8,894 nt of DNA from Patescibacteria group bacterium (GTDB taxonomy: Bacteria > Patescibacteriota > Patescibacteriia > UBA2591 > PGYQ01). The DNA lies in contig JAGUXS010000044.1 of the NCBI GenBank assembly GCA_020061725.1, forward strand, positions 1-8,894, in the 5' to 3' direction. Of the stretch, positions 1 to 6,938 are shown one piece after another (position 1 is the stretch's first letter; every line of letters begins with the position of its first letter). A program made the position numbers and the translations under genes. A model generated the notes under the pieces. That model was not told the origin of the DNA, made no database searches, and worked only from the letters and a program-made list of their open reading frames with translations.

Positions 1-1848
1 GTTAGTTGTTTTTTTTATTTCTTCTTTTTTTTCTTCTTCAAATATTTTTTCAAATTCTTCTCTCTCAATGCTTTCTTTTTCTAATAATATTTTTGTGATT
101 TTATCTAAATAATGTTTTTTATTTTTAATAATATTAATCGCTAGTTTATGAGCTTGGTTAATAAATTGAGAAACTTCTTGATCAATAATTTGTGCTGTTT
201 TCTCGCTAAAATCTCTCTGTTCAGAAATTTGTTTACCCAAAAAAACCATTTCTTCTCTTTCGCCAAAAGTTTGAGGGCCTAAAATTTCACTCATTCCGTA
301 TTCAACAACCAATTTTTTAGCCAAACGAGTCGCGTGTTCAAGATCATTTGTCGCGCCAGTGGTGACTTCATTAAAAATCTCTTTTTCTGCCACATAACCG
401 GCCAATAAGCACGCGAGTTCAGATGTCATTTCAGATTTAGAATGTAAATATTTATCTTCTTCTGGAAGTTTTAAAGTATAACCAGCCGCTCGACCGCGAG
501 AAAGAATAGAAACTTTTCGCACTGGAGTACAAAGAGGAAGTTCATGCGCTACTAACGCATGTCCAGCTTCGTGATAAGCGGTAATTTCTTTTTCTTTTTT
601 TGATAAAATATGACTCTTTCTTGCTGGTCCTAAAAGAACCCTTTCAATACTTTCTAATATTTCATTTTCAGAGATTTCTTTTTTATTGCGACGAGCGGTT
701 AAAATAGCGGCTTCATTAAGTAAATTAAATAAATCCGCGCCAGAAAATCCAGGGGTGTGTTCAGCAATTTTTTTTAAATTTATTTTTGCATTCAAAGGTT
801 TTTTTTGCGCGTGAAGTTTTAAAATTTGTTCTCGGTCATTAATATCTGGTAGATCTAAAATAATTCGACGATCAAATCTTCCCGGTCTTAATAAAGCAGG
901 ATCCAACACATCAGGTCGATTTGTCGCGGCAATCACAATGACATTGTCATTAACTTCAAACCCATCCATTTCAACTAAAATTTGATTTAATGTTTGTTCT
1001 CTTTCATCATGCCCTCCGCCTAATCCAGCCCCTCTTAATCTTCCAACCGCATCAAGTTCATCGATAAAAATAATCGCCGGAGATTCTTTTTTTGCTTTTT
1101 TAAATAAAGAACGAACTCTTGAAGCGCCTACTCCAACAAACATTTCCACAAATTCCGAGCCAGAAATAAAGAAAAAAGGGACATTGGCCTCGCCTGCTAT
1201 AGCTTTCGCCAAAAGAGTTTTTCCTGTGCCAGGAGCGCCAAAAAGTAAAACTCCCTTAGGAATTCTCGCTCCCAATTGAATAAATTTTTGCGGATTTTTT
1301 AAAAATCCAACAATTTCTTTTAATTCTTCTTTTGCTTCTTTAGCCCCAGCCACATCTTTAAATGTTACTTTCTTTTTTTGATCGTTTTTTTCAACTTTTT
1401 TATCTTCAACTTGTCCAAACATCATTGCTTTCGCATTCATTCCTTGCACTTGGCGAGACATGAAAAAAATTAACAAACCAATTATAAGAAAAGGAACAAG
1501 AATGGGAAAAATAAAATTTGCCCAAAACGCTGATTTAGTTTCATCTTTTATTTCAATAGAAATTCCTTTTAATTTTTCTGGGTTTACTTGATAATTTTTA
1601 AACAAAGCGCTTAAAGAATCAATATTTTCTTTATTAGAAATTTTTTGCGTTCCATCTTTTAAAGTAACATATAATTTATCTCCTTTAACCGCGATTTTTT
1701 TAATTTTTTCTTCATTAATTTGATCAATCAATTGATTAATTCCTATTTTGGGAATTTTTTTTGTTGATGAATCAGAAAGATTTAATAATCCGGCGATTAT
1801 TATAAAAATAATAAAAAAAAGCAAGATATTTTTTGTAAGATTTTTCAT
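1..1848 (-). CDS. ftsH: ATP-dependent zinc metalloprotease FtsH (3' end outside window)
   Basis: FtsH is a membrane-anchored hexameric AAA+ protease that unfolds and degrades membrane and short-lived cytoplasmic proteins. I translated it from ATG at 1848; the frame stays open to position 1 (616 codons, ending Lys-Thr-Thr-Asn), so against the usual 600-650 residues only a short tail is missing. Visible in order: membrane segment at about 7-23, an extracytoplasmic domain, a second membrane segment at about 109-131, Walker A GAPGTGKT (204-211, K210), pore motif FVGVG, Walker B FIDELD (D263, E264), and the second region of homology RPGRFDRR (321-328) with arginine fingers R324 and R327. The protease domain has HEAGH at 426-430 and a third zinc ligand candidate, D502, in TTGATND. 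All catalytic residues are present and the spacing follows E. coli FtsH with a +12 offset. It lies 77 bases after rpsA with no clear promoter of its own, so cotranscription is possible. No Shine-Dalgarno is seen. Confidence 0.97.
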   Translation of the reverse strand, partial: MKNLTKNILLFFIIFIIIAGLLNLSDSSTKKIPKIGINQLIDQINEEKIKKIAVKGDKLYVTLKDGTQKISNKENIDSLSALFKNYQVNPEKLKGISIEIKDETKSAFWANFIFPILVPFLIIGLLIFFMSRQVQGMNAKAMMFGQVEDKKVEKNDQKKKVTFKDVAGAKEAKEELKEIVGFLKNPQKFIQLGARIPKGVLLFGAPGTGKTLLAKAIAGEANVPFFFISGSEFVEMFVGVGASRVRSLFKKAKKESPAIIFIDELDAVGRLRGAGLGGGHDEREQTLNQILVEMDGFEVNDNVIVIAATNRPDVLDPALLRPGRFDRRIILDLPDINDREQILKLHAQKKPLNAKINLKKIAEHTPGFSGADLFNLLNEAAILTARRNKKEISENEILESIERVLLGPARKSHILSKKEKEITAYHEAGHALVAHELPLCTPVRKVSILSRGRAAGYTLKLPEEDKYLHSKSEMTSELACLLAGYVAEKEIFNEVTTGATNDLEHATRLAKKLVVEYGMSEILGPQTFGEREEMVFLGKQISEQRDFSEKTAQIIDQEVSQFINQAHKLAINIIKNKKHYLDKITKILLEKESIEREEFEKIFEEEKKEEIKKTTN

Positions 1849-1854
1849 AGAAAA

Positions 1855-1878
1855 TTGTTAATTAATAGATATTAACAA
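1855..1878. promoter_or_regulatory. Inverted repeat just upstream of ftsH
   Basis: TTGTTAAT (1855-1862) and ATTAACAA (1871-1878) form a perfect 8-bp inverted repeat around an 8-base spacer, ending 6 bases before the ftsH start codon. It could be a repressor site or a short mRNA hairpin over the start region. The same half-site, TTGTTAA/TTAACAA, appears in the rpsA leader. A role is inferred only; in such AT-rich DNA a chance match is possible. Confidence 0.35.
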
Positions 1879-1925
1879 AAAAGAGAAACTTACGCGCTTA
1901 AAAAATTTTTATTTATTTGAAGCAT

Positions 1926-3065
1926 CTATTGTAGATTGTTTTTTTCTTTTTCTTTTGTTGCTTCTTTTTTATCTTGTTCCACCCCTTTAAGACTAAATCC
2001 TAAACGATAGGCTTTGGGATTAAAAGAGATAATTTTAAAATCTAAAACTTGGCCAATTTTTAAAACATCAGAAGCTTTTTTAACAGAATTATTAAATTCT
2101 GAAAGATGAAGAAGGCCTTGAATGTCTTTATTTAATTCAATAAAAGCGCCAAAAGGATTAAAGTTTAAAACTTTACCTTTAACAATATCCCCAACATTAT
2201 ATTTTCCAATTATTTCTTCCCATGGATTTTTTGTTGTTTTTTTGATGGAAAGAGCAAATCGAAAATTTTTAATTCCCAAAATTTTAACTTTAACCTTACC
2301 TCCAATTTTTACAAAATTTTTGAGATTATCCACTCTTCGCCAAGCTATTTCAGAAATATGAACTAATCCTTCTAATCCTTCTTCAAATTCAACAAAAATT
2401 CCGAAATCCATAATTTCTTTTACTTTTCCCTCAACTATATCGCCAATTTGAAATTTATTAAAAATTTTGTTTTTTATTTCGTCTGTTTCTTTTTCAGAAA
2501 CAATAATTTTATTTTCTTTTTCTTGAATATCAATAATAACAACTTTTAATGTTTGATTAATTAAATCTTTTAATTTTTCTAAAATTTTTGTTTTGTTCCC
2601 TCCTTCAACTCGAGGATAATGTATGGGGGATAGTTGTGAAACTGGCAAAAATCCTGCGATCGATCCTATTTTAACGATTAATCCCCCTTTATTAGCTTCA
2701 ATCACTTTTACTTCGATTGTTTCTTTTTTCTTTAATAAATCAAATAAATTATCCAAAGCTTTTTTTTGTCCAGCTTCTCTAAAAGATAATTCCATTTCTC
2801 CTCGTTCATTTTCTAATTCTAAAACTATAGCTGAAACCCTATCGCCTGTTTTTAAATTTGAATATTCTTCCAATTCATTATAAAGCTCTCTACCTCGAAC
2901 TACTCCAACAGTTAAACCATTAATATCAAGATATATTTCTGATTTTGACGCAGATATAATTTCCCCCTCAATTATATCCCCTTTTTTAGGAATATAAGTA
3001 AGATCTTTTTGAAATAATTTTTCCAATTTTTCATCTTTTTGAATTTTTGAATTTTTAGTAGACAT
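1926..3065 (-). CDS. rpsA: 30S ribosomal protein S1 (four S1 repeats)
   Basis: This 379-residue protein consists of four S1-type OB-fold RNA-binding repeats, at about 28-96, 115-192, 206-276 and 291-360. S1 on the small ribosomal subunit captures mRNA and helps melt structure near start codons. Repeats 3 and 4 are the most canonical (GDIVEGKVKEI..FGIFVEF..EGLVHISEI and GDIVKGKVLNF..GAFIEL..GLLHLSEF). Repeats 1 and 2 are more diverged, as expected for the ribosome-binding end of S1. Four repeats is the short form found in many bacteria, against six in E. coli. The Lys/Glu-rich tail from about 361 looks disordered. The start is ATG at 3065 and the stop TAG. It has a separate promoter and a structured 5' leader, and is followed after 77 bases by ftsH. 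A general S1-domain RNA-binding protein is the alternative, but domain number and order favour RpsA. Confidence 0.9.
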   Translation of the reverse strand: MSTKNSKIQKDEKLEKLFQKDLTYIPKKGDIIEGEIISASKSEIYLDINGLTVGVVRGRELYNELEEYSNLKTGDRVSAIVLELENERGEMELSFREAGQKKALDNLFDLLKKKETIEVKVIEANKGGLIVKIGSIAGFLPVSQLSPIHYPRVEGGNKTKILEKLKDLINQTLKVVIIDIQEKENKIIVSEKETDEIKNKIFNKFQIGDIVEGKVKEIMDFGIFVEFEEGLEGLVHISEIAWRRVDNLKNFVKIGGKVKVKILGIKNFRFALSIKKTTKNPWEEIIGKYNVGDIVKGKVLNFNPFGAFIELNKDIQGLLHLSEFNNSVKKASDVLKIGQVLDFKIISFNPKAYRLGFSLKGVEQDKKEATKEKEKNNLQ

Positions 3066-3076
3066 AAAATAAAATT

Positions 3077-3119
3077 ATCAGTCTTGTTAAATTAACAAAC
3101 TGATCATCCACAAAATGAT
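3077..3119 (-). promoter_or_regulatory. Two stem-loops in the rpsA 5' leader
   Basis: The leader between the predicted rpsA promoter and its ATG can fold into two hairpins. The larger has arms 3077-3090 and 3092-3104: thirteen pairs with one bulged base, centred on TTGTTAAATTAACAA. The smaller has 5-bp arms ATCAT (3103-3107) and ATGAT (3115-3119), overlapping the outer end of the larger by two bases, so the two may compete. The large hairpin ends 11 bases before the start codon and there is no Shine-Dalgarno. E. coli rpsA is known to be autoregulated through a hairpin-bearing leader with a poor Shine-Dalgarno; a parallel here is inference. The palindrome could also act as a DNA operator. Confidence 0.4.
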
Positions 3120-3149
3120 TTAAAGTATCTAATTTGGGATGAAAAATAA

Positions 3150-3178
3150 AATATAATTTCTAATTAATACAGTGTAAA
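3150..3178 (-). promoter_or_regulatory. Predicted sigma70-type promoter of rpsA
   Basis: On the minus strand a -35 element TTTACA (3178-3173, five of six consensus bases) is followed after 17 bases by a -10 element TATATT (3155-3150, five of six). Transcription would start near 3143, giving a leader of about 78 bases. It lies between the htrA terminator and rpsA, which fits an independent transcription unit. Matches of this kind arise by chance more often in AT-rich DNA, but hexamers, spacing and position all agree. Confidence 0.55.
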
Positions 3179-3206
3179 ATAAATTTTTACAAAAAGCAAG
3201 GAATAT

Positions 3207-3233
3207 AAAAACCTCTCTTTAAAAGAGGTTTTT
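3207..3233 (-). terminator. Rho-independent terminator after htrA
   Basis: AAAAACCTCT (3207-3216) pairs perfectly with AGAGGTTTTT (3224-3233), giving a 10-bp stem with a G/C-containing core and a short loop. On the minus strand the stem begins 22 bases after the htrA stop codon and ends in five U residues. The symmetric A- and T-runs mean it could also work on the other strand, although no plus-strand gene was found. It separates htrA from rpsA. Confidence 0.82.
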
Positions 3234-3255
3234 ATTGTTTTTTAATTTTTAATTA

Positions 3256-4548
3256 TTACGAATTTTTTGGAGCTTTTTCGAGTTTTACTTCAATCGTTTT
3301 TTTCATTCCTTTATGCAGAATTTTTAATCGTATTATTTGATTAATTTGTTTTTGTCTGATTATTGAAGAAAGTGATTTATTTTGTTCAAGTTTTATATTG
3401 TCAATTTCAAGAATAATATCGTTTTCCACAATTCCCGCTTTATCAGCCGGTGATCCAGGAATTACCGCTAATTCTTCTTGTGTGCTCCCTCGCAAAACAA
3501 GAGCTCCATAATCAACAGTTAAATTATTTTTATTTTTTAAACTTTCTGTTATTTGTACATATCGTACTCCAAGATAAGGACGGACAATTTCGCCATATTG
3601 TTTAATTGAATCAGTAATATTTTTTATTGTGTTGCTTGGCAGAGCAAAACCAATATTTTCCGCTCCACGTGATACCGCTACATTCACTCCGATTACCTTG
3701 CCAGTTATATCCAAGAGTGGGCCGCCAGAATTTCCCGGATTAATGGCGGCGTCGGTTTGAATTACCCCTTCCAGCTGTTCTGATTTACCAAACATATTTC
3801 CGGCAATAACTGAACGGGAAAGACCAGAAATAACACCGACGGAAACTGAATTTCTAAATTCAGCAAGAGCGTTGCCAATAGCAATAACTGTTTGACCGGG
3901 TTTTAATCGATCTGAATCGCCGAATGATAGATACGAAAAGTTATTACCTTTTACTTTAAGAATCGCCACATCCAGCATAGAATCTTTTGCTAGAATTTTC
4001 GCGTCAAACTTTTTGCCTTCATTAGTAAGTACGGTGTATTCAGCTTTATCATCGTCTATTACATGTTTATTGGTTACAATATAGCCGTCAGTTGAAATAA
4101 AAAAACCAGATCCGCCACCAACTTCACGCCTTTCTGCGCCATTTTGTTTTTGTTGCGGGATACGAAATCTAAAGTTTTTGTTACCAAAAAAGTCGTCGAA
4201 GAAATCGTCGCCAAACGGGTTAAACTCTTGATAATATTGTTCGATAATGGGTACATTTTTTGTAATTACAATAGAAACAACTGCCGGATTAGCTTTTTCA
4301 ACAATATCAATAATACGAGATTCCTCGGCAATTATATTAGCATTAATTGTTTTATTTGATATATTTTTTGTTGTTTGATTATTTTTATTTAAAAAATAAA
4401 CGATTACTCTATCTATTGAGTCAATTTTTACAACAACAAAAATCCATATAGCCAATATTAAAACAATAGTAGTAAACAAAGTTGTAAGTATGCTTATAAT
4501 AATAGTTGTTTTGTTATTTTTGATGATTATTTTAAAATTATCATTCAT
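3256..4548 (-). CDS. HtrA/DegP-type trypsin-like serine protease with one PDZ domain
   Basis: This 430-residue protease of the HtrA/DegP/DegQ group (peptidase family S1C) should act outside the cytoplasmic membrane on misfolded envelope proteins. One membrane segment at about 15-40 is not followed by an obvious cleavage site, so it probably stays anchored as in HtrA of Gram-positive bacteria. The protease domain spans about 75-320 with a full triad: H162 in VTNKHV, D193 in MLDVAI, S274 in GNSGGP. The acidic, Phe-rich stretch at 110-123 matches the regulatory LA loop of this family. One PDZ domain follows (about 324-422, beginning PYLGV; PGSPADKAGI at 364-373). DegP itself has two PDZ domains; one is typical of DegS and many HtrA proteins. 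ATG at 4548 was chosen because it precedes the membrane segment and a promoter ends 7 bases before it. A strong terminator follows. Confidence 0.95.
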   Translation of the reverse strand: MNDNFKIIIKNNKTTIIISILTTLFTTIVLILAIWIFVVVKIDSIDRVIVYFLNKNNQTTKNISNKTINANIIAEESRIIDIVEKANPAVVSIVITKNVPIIEQYYQEFNPFGDDFFDDFFGNKNFRFRIPQQKQNGAERREVGGGSGFFISTDGYIVTNKHVIDDDKAEYTVLTNEGKKFDAKILAKDSMLDVAILKVKGNNFSYLSFGDSDRLKPGQTVIAIGNALAEFRNSVSVGVISGLSRSVIAGNMFGKSEQLEGVIQTDAAINPGNSGGPLLDITGKVIGVNVAVSRGAENIGFALPSNTIKNITDSIKQYGEIVRPYLGVRYVQITESLKNKNNLTVDYGALVLRGSTQEELAVIPGSPADKAGIVENDIILEIDNIKLEQNKSLSSIIRQKQINQIIRLKILHKGMKKTIEVKLEKAPKNS

Positions 4549-4555
4549 ATTTTAT

Positions 4556-4583
4556 ATTTTAAAAAATTATTTTTTTAAGTCAA
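4556..4583 (-). promoter_or_regulatory. Predicted promoter of htrA giving a leaderless mRNA
   Basis: On the minus strand TTGACT (4583-4578, five of six -35 consensus bases) is followed after 16 bases by TAAAAT (4561-4556, five of six -10 bases). Only seven bases, ATAAAAT, separate the -10 element from the ATG at 4548. Since transcription normally starts about seven bases past the -10 hexamer, the mRNA should begin at or within a base of the start codon. This agrees with the absence of a Shine-Dalgarno. Confidence 0.55.
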
Positions 4584-4651
4584 TGGGGGTATTGTAGTGA
4601 TATAATAATATTTTGTCTTAAGTTAAATAAAAATGTTATATAGTCTCTTAT

Positions 4652-4675
4652 AAATAAATTTAATTAAATTTATTT
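4652..4675. repeat. Perfect 24-bp A/T-only palindrome after folD
   Basis: AAATAAATTTAA is followed directly by its exact reverse complement. It lies 14 bases beyond the folD stop codon, between folD and the htrA promoter. It contains no G or C, so as RNA it would be a weak hairpin with no separate U-run; a terminator role is possible but poorly supported. It could equally be a DNA-level site or a product of base composition. Confidence 0.5.
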
Positions 4676-4686
4676 TTATAATTTCG

Positions 4687-4705
4687 CATTCATAATTCAT
4701 AATTT
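4687..4705. repeat. Short degenerate tandem repeat at the folD 3' end
   Basis: The plus strand carries two ATTCATA-like units in tandem followed by a partial third (ATTTATA), spanning the folD stop codon. A related stretch, ATTCGTGATTCATAATT, lies at 5649-5665 between folD and the lipoprotein gene. The two look like members of one low-complexity family. Their reach into the folD reading frame suggests repeat sequence has shaped its C-terminus. Confidence 0.4.
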
Positions 4706-5547
4706 ATACCCCGTCTTCTCTTATATAATTCCAAAGTATTTTTTAAAGCCATGGCAATGGTTATTGGTCCGACACCGCCGGGAACCGGGGTTAAATAGCT
4801 GGTTTTATTTTTTACATCTTCAAAATCAACATCGCCAACAACCCTATTCCCTTGTTTTGTAATGCCAATATCTATAATTATTACTTGATCTTTAATCATG
4901 TTTTTTTTAATAAATTTAGGTTTTCCAACAGCAACAATTAAAACATCAACTTGGATAGTTTTTTTAATTAAATTTTTATCATCGGCATTAATTGTTTCTA
5001 CATCGGCCCCTTGACATCTTAAAATATGAGCTAAGGTTTGACCAAAAATACTAGAGTTAGAAATAATGCAAACCAGTTTGTTTTTAATTTTATAATTTAT
5101 ACTATTTAATATTTCTAAAATTACCGCAAACACAGGGGGCATTAAATACGATAAATTGCGATTATTTAATATTTTTTTTAAATTGCTTGGATGAAAACCA
5201 TCAACGTCTTTTAATGGATCAATGGCTTTAATAATAACATCTGTATTTAAATTATTAGGCAAAGGCAACTGGATTAAAATTGCGTCAATTAATTTATCTT
5301 TGTTTAAATATTTTATTATTTCTAAAATTTCTGATTCGCTAATATTTTCTTCGTATCTATATAAATGTGTATTAATGCCGACTTTTTTAGCTTCTCTTTC
5401 TTTAAGATTCACATAGAGTTCGGAATCTGTTTGTTTGCCAATTAAAATAATAGCTAAATTAGGTCGCGAATCACCCAGTTTAATTACATCTTGAGCGATA
5501 TTATTTTTAATTTTTTCAGCTATTTCATTTCCTTGTATTATTTTCAT
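4690..5547 (-). CDS. folD: FolD: methylenetetrahydrofolate dehydrogenase / methenyltetrahydrofolate cyclohydrolase
   Basis: FolD interconverts 5,10-methylene-, 5,10-methenyl- and 10-formyl-tetrahydrofolate in the cytoplasm, supplying one-carbon units for purines and formyl-methionine. The 285-residue length is normal. The folate-side motifs are kept: Y45 and the catalytic lysine K49 in YVNLKEREA, QLPLP (93-97), PLKDVDGFHP (111-120), and the C-terminal GDVDF and TPVPGGVGPITIAMA. The dinucleotide side is less regular. The glycine loop, usually G-x-S-x-x-x-G-x-P, reads ISNSSIFGQT at 162-171, and the usual PCTPxG is LMPPVFAV at 135-142. The enzyme is therefore recognisable but its cofactor site is unusual. 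The start is ATG at 5547 with no Shine-Dalgarno; the stop is TGA. The last codons overlap a short repeat of ATTCATA units, so the final residues may be repeat-derived. It stands alone, with 140-base gaps on each side. Confidence 0.93.
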   Translation of the reverse strand: MKIIQGNEIAEKIKNNIAQDVIKLGDSRPNLAIILIGKQTDSELYVNLKEREAKKVGINTHLYRYEENISESEILEIIKYLNKDKLIDAILIQLPLPNNLNTDVIIKAIDPLKDVDGFHPSNLKKILNNRNLSYLMPPVFAVILEILNSINYKIKNKLVCIISNSSIFGQTLAHILRCQGADVETINADDKNLIKKTIQVDVLIVAVGKPKFIKKNMIKDQVIIIDIGITKQGNRVVGDVDFEDVKNKTSYLTPVPGGVGPITIAMALKNTLELYKRRRGINYEL

Positions 5548-5550
5548 AAT

Positions 5551-5585
5551 AGGGATTAGAGGGTTAGAGATTGGAAATTAGAAAA
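5551..5585. repeat. Degenerate TTAGAG/GGAAATTAG repeat before folD
   Basis: Immediately upstream of the folD start the plus strand shows a run of similar purine-rich units, such as GGATTAGA, GGGTTAGA, GATTGG and AAATTAGA. They form a degenerate array of roughly 8-base period. It occupies the place where a ribosome binding site would be expected and contains no Shine-Dalgarno on the coding strand. Its function is unknown. Confidence 0.4.
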
Positions 5586-5616
5586 AAATTTAATTTAAAT
5601 TATTTAAATTAAATTT
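5586..5616. repeat. Perfect 15-bp A/T-only inverted repeat
   Basis: AAATTTAATTTAAAT (5586-5600) and its exact reverse complement (5602-5616) flank a single central T. It lies between the lipoprotein gene and folD, about 70 bases beyond the lipoprotein stop. With no G/C pairs it would be a weak RNA hairpin. It may be a poor terminator, a binding site, or relics of the palindromic intergenic repeats seen elsewhere in the window. Confidence 0.5.
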
Positions 5617-5687
5617 ATAGCGATTAATTGTTGGTTTTATCATTTTTAATTCGTGATTCATAATTTTGTTTATTGTAAGCCACAAGC

Positions 5688-6725
5688 CTAGTTAATTAAA
5701 TTCTCTATCTTAATTTTTTCTTTTCTAAATAATTCTAAATCTTTTTTGTTAATAAAAAAGATTTTTTTATTTTCATTTTTATTTTTAATTAAAATATACG
5801 TTGCATTGTAATCAAAATCATAAGCCCACAAAACATGAGCTGTTGTTTTTAAAATTAAATTAAAAATTTCTCGAGTATTTTCCTTTTGATAATTTGGGAT
5901 TTCCAAAACAAAAGTGAAAATTTTATCTTTTAATCCCCACTGGATTTTTTTAGTTTCAAAAGTTCTTTTTGTTTCTTTTTTTTGAAACCAAAAAAAATTT
6001 TTTTCTTTCAAATCTTTTTTTGTAGTGGCTATTTTAATTCGTTGGGCGATTTGTCCGACTAAAAAATTTGGTAAAAATATTTCTTCAATTTTGAAATTTT
6101 TCCCTTCCCAATCGTCAATTGCTTGTGGATTTTTATTTAATCCATTAATTAGTCTTTGAGAAAATTCACCTTTTGAAATATTAAGCAAACGAACTTTTAA
6201 AACATCGGGGAAATAACCAATAATAGAAAGTTCATCTCCACTTTTTATATCGGTTGTTGTAATCACATAAAAATCTAATTTTTTATCAGAGCTTAAAGCA
6301 ACTCTGTGGGTAAGAAAAATAACTCGATCAATTTTTTTCGCTATTTCTTTGTTAAATAGGGGTTCAGTATTTTGATCACCCGTTTGATTGTCTAATAAAT
6401 TATTTACAGGAAAATAAACTCCGATAGTTTTATTAATAATTTTTACTTTTATATCATGGCCATATTCTTTTTTTGTTAATTCTATTAATTCTTTTTTTAT
6501 TTTTTCGTCTTTATCAGAAAAAGTTTGATTAAATAATTTATTCCACCATGTGTTTGTGTTTTTGATTTTTGGAAGTGTCTCTTGAGCGTTGAGGTTATTT
6601 GTCTCTGCGATTATATGCGAGGCATTTTGGCGAGTGAGTAAATTTAATTTACAACCAGTGAGTAATAATGGGAGAAGTAATATTAGAAATATAAAAATTG
6701 AATTTTTAGAAATTTGAAAGAACAT
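5688..6725 (-). CDS. Predicted lipoprotein of unknown function
   Basis: I do not recognise a family for this 345-residue protein. Residues 8-22 form a hydrophobic signal segment ending in a clear lipobox, LLTGC, so C25 should be lipidated and the mature protein held on the outer face of the membrane. A linker rich in Asn and Thr follows to about 58, then WWNKLF at 60-65. The rest alternates hydrophobic strands and charged helices with no further membrane segment: for example IKVKIINKTIGVYFPV (92-107), DRVIFLTHRVAL (133-144), LDFYVITTTDI (150-160) and ATYILIKN (308-315). This pattern suggests one or two mixed alpha/beta domains, apparently without a conserved Cys, His or Asp cluster typical of an enzyme. 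It begins at ATG 6725, after a repeat-rich gap, and ends with TAG. The upstream neighbour is the zinc-ribbon ATPase, but the 300-base gap makes cotranscription uncertain. Confidence 0.85.
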   Translation of the reverse strand: MFFQISKNSIFIFLILLLPLLLTGCKLNLLTRQNASHIIAETNNLNAQETLPKIKNTNTWWNKLFNQTFSDKDEKIKKELIELTKKEYGHDIKVKIINKTIGVYFPVNNLLDNQTGDQNTEPLFNKEIAKKIDRVIFLTHRVALSSDKKLDFYVITTTDIKSGDELSIIGYFPDVLKVRLLNISKGEFSQRLINGLNKNPQAIDDWEGKNFKIEEIFLPNFLVGQIAQRIKIATTKKDLKEKNFFWFQKKETKRTFETKKIQWGLKDKIFTFVLEIPNYQKENTREIFNLILKTTAHVLWAYDFDYNATYILIKNKNENKKIFFINKKDLELFRKEKIKIENLIN

Positions 6726-6774
6726 AAAATTAACTTACAATTTTAAGATTTAAAAGTAATCTCAATAAATAATG

Positions 6775-6938
6775 AAAAATTAAAATTTTAAAATGTAAAA
6801 TGACAGCGCAAAGTTTAAAATAATCGTCAGATAGATAAAATTTAAATTTATTTTGAATTTAAATTGTTGTTTTTCGTTTTACGTTTTGTATTTTATTATT
6901 TTACAACTGTCATTTTACATTTTAAAATTTACATTTTT
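6775..6938. repeat. Long imperfect inverted repeat (MITE- or REP-like) between ATPase and lipoprotein genes
   Basis: Two perfect 24-bp arms lie at 6783-6806 and 6907-6930; the right arm begins CTGTCATTTTACATTTT. Beyond a 2-base mismatch the pairing continues for six bases (6775-6780 with 6933-6938). Inside, 6813-6824 pairs with 6895-6906 apart from an unpaired base or mismatch. The centre holds two copies of AATTTAAATT (6839-6848, 6856-6865). The whole can fold into a long rod of about 160 bases with no open reading frame and no clear target-site duplication. It resembles palindromic intergenic repeats of AAATGTAAAATGACA type that I associate with Parcubacteria genomes; that association is from memory. 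It fills most of the 299-base gap. Confidence 0.65.

Noticed and set aside
2122..2883. Plus-strand open frames of about 80 codons inside rpsA
   Set aside because: They lie wholly within a well-supported S1-domain gene on the other strand, and their translations show no domain or sensible start context.
3660..3790. Higher G+C in the middle of htrA as a sign of recent transfer
   Set aside because: By hand count this stretch is about half G+C, but the conserved Walker region of ftsH is nearly as high, so it reflects conserved Gly/Ala/Pro codons.
4074..4359. Short frames on both strands inside the htrA protease gene
   Set aside because: They overlap the conserved protease domain out of frame; htrA has all catalytic residues in its own frame.
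4309..4359. Phe/Asp-rich insert near residues 110-123 of the HtrA protein and its low-complexity N-terminal linker as something new
   Set aside because: An acidic Phe-rich segment at this place is the normal LA loop of HtrA/DegP proteins, and linkers after the membrane anchor are usually variable.
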